Assembly (NCBI GenBank): GCA_900553635.1
Contig: USDU01000061.1
Coordinates: forward strand, 1 to 11,576
DNA length: 11,576 nucleotides
Direction of reading: 5' to 3'
Origin: an uncultured Lachnospiraceae bacterium
GTDB taxonomy: Bacteria > Bacillota_A > Clostridia > Lachnospirales > Lachnospiraceae
The translations under genes and the position numbers were made by a program. Below the pieces are notes generated by a model. It ran no database searches. It had not been told where the DNA came from and saw nothing but the letters and a program-made list of their open reading frames with translations. Of this stretch, positions 9,482 to 11,576 are shown piece by piece (position 1 is the first letter of the stretch; every line of letters starts with the position of its first letter).

Positions 9482-9510
9482 ATTATATTTGGATATAGAA
9501 AAAAAGTCAA
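9482..9510 (-). promoter_or_regulatory. Promoter of the toxin-antitoxin operon
   Basis: On the minus strand, TTGACT (9505-9510) and a perfect TATAAT (9482-9487) are spaced by 17 bases, one mismatch from the sigma-70 consensus. The predicted start is near 9475, about 37 bases before the antitoxin ATG. A strong promoter under autorepression is usual for such modules. Confidence 0.85.
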
Positions 9511-9563
9511 GGACTGTATAGTTACTAATATGCTGAATAAAGAAATTATTTTGTCAGAGTTGA

Positions 9564-9604
9564 AAAAGAGAGGCAACAGAACATTCATCTGTTGTCTCTC
9601 TTTT
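9564..9604. terminator. Terminator, copy 2 (after htpG)
   Basis: A 17-bp stem (9564-9580 with 9588-9604, one G-U pair) surrounds a 7-base loop, with AAAA and TTTT ends giving a U-run on either strand. It lies 17 bases past the htpG stop and should end htpG transcription. Both arms match copy 1 at 8644-8682 almost base for base, and only the loop and one or two stem positions differ. Confidence 0.9.
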
Positions 9605-9621
9605 GTAAGTGAATTAGTAAT

Positions 9622-11576
9622 TTATTTCGCCAGCAGCATCATAATCTCATTACTTCTGCTGATAAACTTCGTCATCTTCTCCGGAGCCAGCGGCTGGTGG
9701 CTGATCATGGCCAGGTCGTAGAGCTGCTCGCAGAACAGGTTGACGTTTTCGCCGTCCTTGTGCGCAAGGATGTACTGAACCAGCTTGTTGTTCGCGTTCA
9801 GAACCAGGGTCTCTCCGCCGCCGAACATGCCCATATCCATACCGTTCATGCTGTACATCTTCATCATATCCTGCATTCTGCGGCTCTCCTCGGAGAGAGT
9901 AATCATGGAGGAAATGTTCTCATTCTTCATTTTCTCCACCTTGACCTCCAGCTTGTCATTGCCCAGAGCCTTGCGGAAGATGTCGGTCAGGGAATCGGTG
10001 GTCTCCTTCAGCTCCGCCTCATCTGTGGCTTCTACAAAGTCCTCGGTCAGGTCAGCGTCGATACGCTGGAACTTGATCTTGTCATTCTTCATTTCCAGAT
10101 GGGAAATGAACGGGGTATCAATGTTGTGCTTCAGGATGACAGCGGTCTTACCCTCCTCCTTGAAGAGGTTGATATACTGGCTCTGCTGTACCTCATCAGT
10201 CACATAGAAGATAGTCGTCTTCTCCGGCTCTTTCTCCTCAGCATTTTCATCCTTGGTCTCATCCGGATTCTCTACCACATCCACATCGGCGGCCGCCTCC
10301 TCCGGAACCAGATCCTTCAGAGTCTGATACTTGCCGTCCAGATCCTTGAACAGGATATAATCGCTCATCTTGTCACAGAACTTCTCATCCTTCAGGCAGC
10401 CGAATTTGATAAACGGGCTGATGTCGTCCCAGTACTTCTCATAGGTTTCCCGATCGGTTTTGCACATACCGGTCAGCTTGTCTGCTACCTTCTTGGAGAT
10501 GTAATCGGAAATCTTCTTTACAAAGCCGTCGTTCTGCAGGGCGCTTCGGGATACATTCAGCGGCAGATCCGGACAGTCGATGACGCCCTTTAAGAGCATC
10601 AGGAATTCCGGAATGACCTCCTTGATATTGTCGGCGATAAATACCTGGTTGTTGTACAGCTTGATGGTTCCCTCGATGGAGTCATACTCCGTATTGATCT
10701 TCGGGAAGTACAGGATACCCTTCAGGTTAAAGGGATAATCCATGTTCAGGTGAATCCAGAACAGAGGCTCCTTATAATCTTGGAACACCTTGCGGTAAAA
10801 GGCCTTGTATTCCTCATCAGAGCACTCATTGGGGTGCTTGGTCCACAGCGGGTGGATATCGCTTAAGGAAACAGGACGCTTGTTGATCTTGACCCGATCC
10901 CGGGCCGGGGATACCTCTTTGGTCTCCTTGGTGCCGTCCTCTTTTTCGATCTCCTCCGTCTTGGCGTCCTCATGGATATGCTCGACCACCACGTCGTCGT
11001 CACGAAGCTCGGACTCGTCGATGGTTTCGTATTCCTGTTCCGCATTTGCCTTCTCCAGGAAAATCTCTACAGGCATGAAGGAGCAGTACTTGCTGATGAC
11101 CTCGCGGGCACGGTATTCGTTGGCGAACTCCAGACAGTCCTCGTTCAGGAACAGGGTAATCTCGGTACCGATCTCAGTACGGGTTCCCTCAGACATATCG
11201 TATTCGGTACCGCCATCGCACTCCCAGTGAACGGCTTTCGCGCCATCCTTATAGGAAAGGGTGTCGATGTGAACCTCGTCTGCTACCATGAATGCGGAGT
11301 AGAAGCCCAGTCCGAAATGACCGATGATCTGGTCGTCATTGGCCTTATCCTTGTACTTCTCCAGGAAATCAGCCGCTCCGGAAAATGCGATCTGGTTGAT
11401 GTATTCCTCAACCTCGTCTGCCGTCATGCCCAGTCCGGTATCGATGAATTTCAGTGTTTTGTCCTCCGGATTTACCACCACGCGGACGCTGTCTTTATGT
11501 CCCTCCGGATAGGTGTATTCGCCAATCAGGGAAAGCTTTTTGAGCTTCGTGATAGCGTCGCAGCCGTTGGAAATCA
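9622..11576 (-). CDS. htpG: Molecular chaperone HtpG (bacterial Hsp90), N-terminus outside window
   Basis: The frame is open to the right edge and gives 650 residues; about 25-35 N-terminal residues, including the catalytic Glu of the ELISN motif, lie outside. The visible part begins with ISNGCDA, helix 2 of the GHKL ATPase domain. It continues with DTGLGMT (partial residues 45-51), the lid region with GHFGLGFYSAF (85-95) and GTEITLF (about 136-142). The middle domain contains NVSRSALQ with the expected ATP-contacting Arg (about R343), followed by the C-terminal dimerisation domain. HtpG is a cytoplasmic ATP-dependent chaperone that remodels client proteins, often with DnaK. The complete protein would be about 680 residues against 624 in E. 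coli. The excess fits two highly charged inserts: an N-to-middle linker (about 177-226) and an acidic stretch (about 425-453). The GTG at 11481 is not a start, since conserved sequence continues before it. Confidence 0.96.
   Translation of the reverse strand, partial: ISNGCDAITKLKKLSLIGEYTYPEGHKDSVRVVVNPEDKTLKFIDTGLGMTADEVEEYINQIAFSGAADFLEKYKDKANDDQIIGHFGLGFYSAFMVADEVHIDTLSYKDGAKAVHWECDGGTEYDMSEGTRTEIGTEITLFLNEDCLEFANEYRAREVISKYCSFMPVEIFLEKANAEQEYETIDESELRDDDVVVEHIHEDAKTEEIEKEDGTKETKEVSPARDRVKINKRPVSLSDIHPLWTKHPNECSDEEYKAFYRKVFQDYKEPLFWIHLNMDYPFNLKGILYFPKINTEYDSIEGTIKLYNNQVFIADNIKEVIPEFLMLLKGVIDCPDLPLNVSRSALQNDGFVKKISDYISKKVADKLTGMCKTDRETYEKYWDDISPFIKFGCLKDEKFCDKMSDYILFKDLDGKYQTLKDLVPEEAAADVDVVENPDETKDENAEEKEPEKTTIFYVTDEVQQSQYINLFKEEGKTAVILKHNIDTPFISHLEMKNDKIKFQRIDADLTEDFVEATDEAELKETTDSLTDIFRKALGNDKLEVKVEKMKNENISSMITLSEESRRMQDMMKMYSMNGMDMGMFGGGETLVLNANNKLVQYILAHKDGENVNLFCEQLYDLAMISHQPLAPEKMTKFISRSNEIMMLLAK

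Noticed and set aside
9467..9721. 84-residue plus-strand reading frame across the toxin-antitoxin promoter and the htpG end
   Set aside because: It runs through a promoter, a terminator hairpin and conserved htpG codons on the other strand; no ribosome site or recognisable domain.
9697..10593. Long plus-strand reading frame opposite htpG
   Set aside because: It is antisense to the conserved middle and C-terminal domains of HtpG; low-complexity Leu/Val/His-rich translation without a start signal.

Overview
The window looks like chromosomal DNA of a gut-type Clostridia, most likely a Lachnospiraceae relative. The reasons are strong AGGAGG/AAAGGAG ribosome binding sites, moderate GC, an HtpG with long charged insertions, and a PTS/GH1 operon of the Firmicute lic type. 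This assignment is inference from gene style; no marker gene is present.

Layout: (1) 2-523, plus strand: the 3' end of a xylulokinase-like FGGY kinase, closed by a bidirectional terminator (538-570). (2) 588-3361, minus strand: a two-gene operon with a LicR-like PRD/EIIB/EIIA activator transcribed first and a Cof-type HAD phosphatase 11 bases behind it. (3) 3362-3625: the divergent control region, with a good promoter for the regulator and a -10-only promoter for the PTS operon. It also holds a repeated 14/15-base motif and two inverted repeats that are candidate operators. (4) 3626-8627, plus strand: EIIB, EIIC, EIIA and two tandem family 1 6-phospho-beta-glycosidases, ending in a 17-bp-stem terminator. 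(5) 8699-9438, minus strand: a type II toxin-antitoxin pair, a RelB/DinJ-like antitoxin followed by a PIN toxin, with a near-consensus promoter. (6) 9564-11576, minus strand: a second copy of the same terminator hairpin, then htpG, which runs off the right edge.

How it works together: the three PTS proteins would import and phosphorylate a beta-glucoside (aryl-glucoside, cellobiose or a relative). The two GH1 enzymes would split the phosphorylated product in the cytoplasm. The divergent regulator would sense sugar flux through PTS phosphorylation of its PRD, EIIB and EIIA domains and activate the operon. The HAD phosphatase is coupled to the regulator and could relieve sugar-phosphate build-up; that role is a guess.

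The most unusual point is the second GH1 enzyme. It is full length and keeps its nucleophile and its 6-phosphate-binding residues, but it has Gln (Q192) where the family's general acid/base Glu should be. Its tandem partner keeps the Glu (E166). The same substitution defines plant myrosinases, which cleave thioglucosides. The EIIC also lacks the usual substrate-contact His, and PRD1 of the regulator lacks its second His. Together these raise the possibility of a PTS system for an unusual glycoside. The second notable point is the near-identical terminator on both sides of the toxin-antitoxin module, which suggests that the module was inserted.
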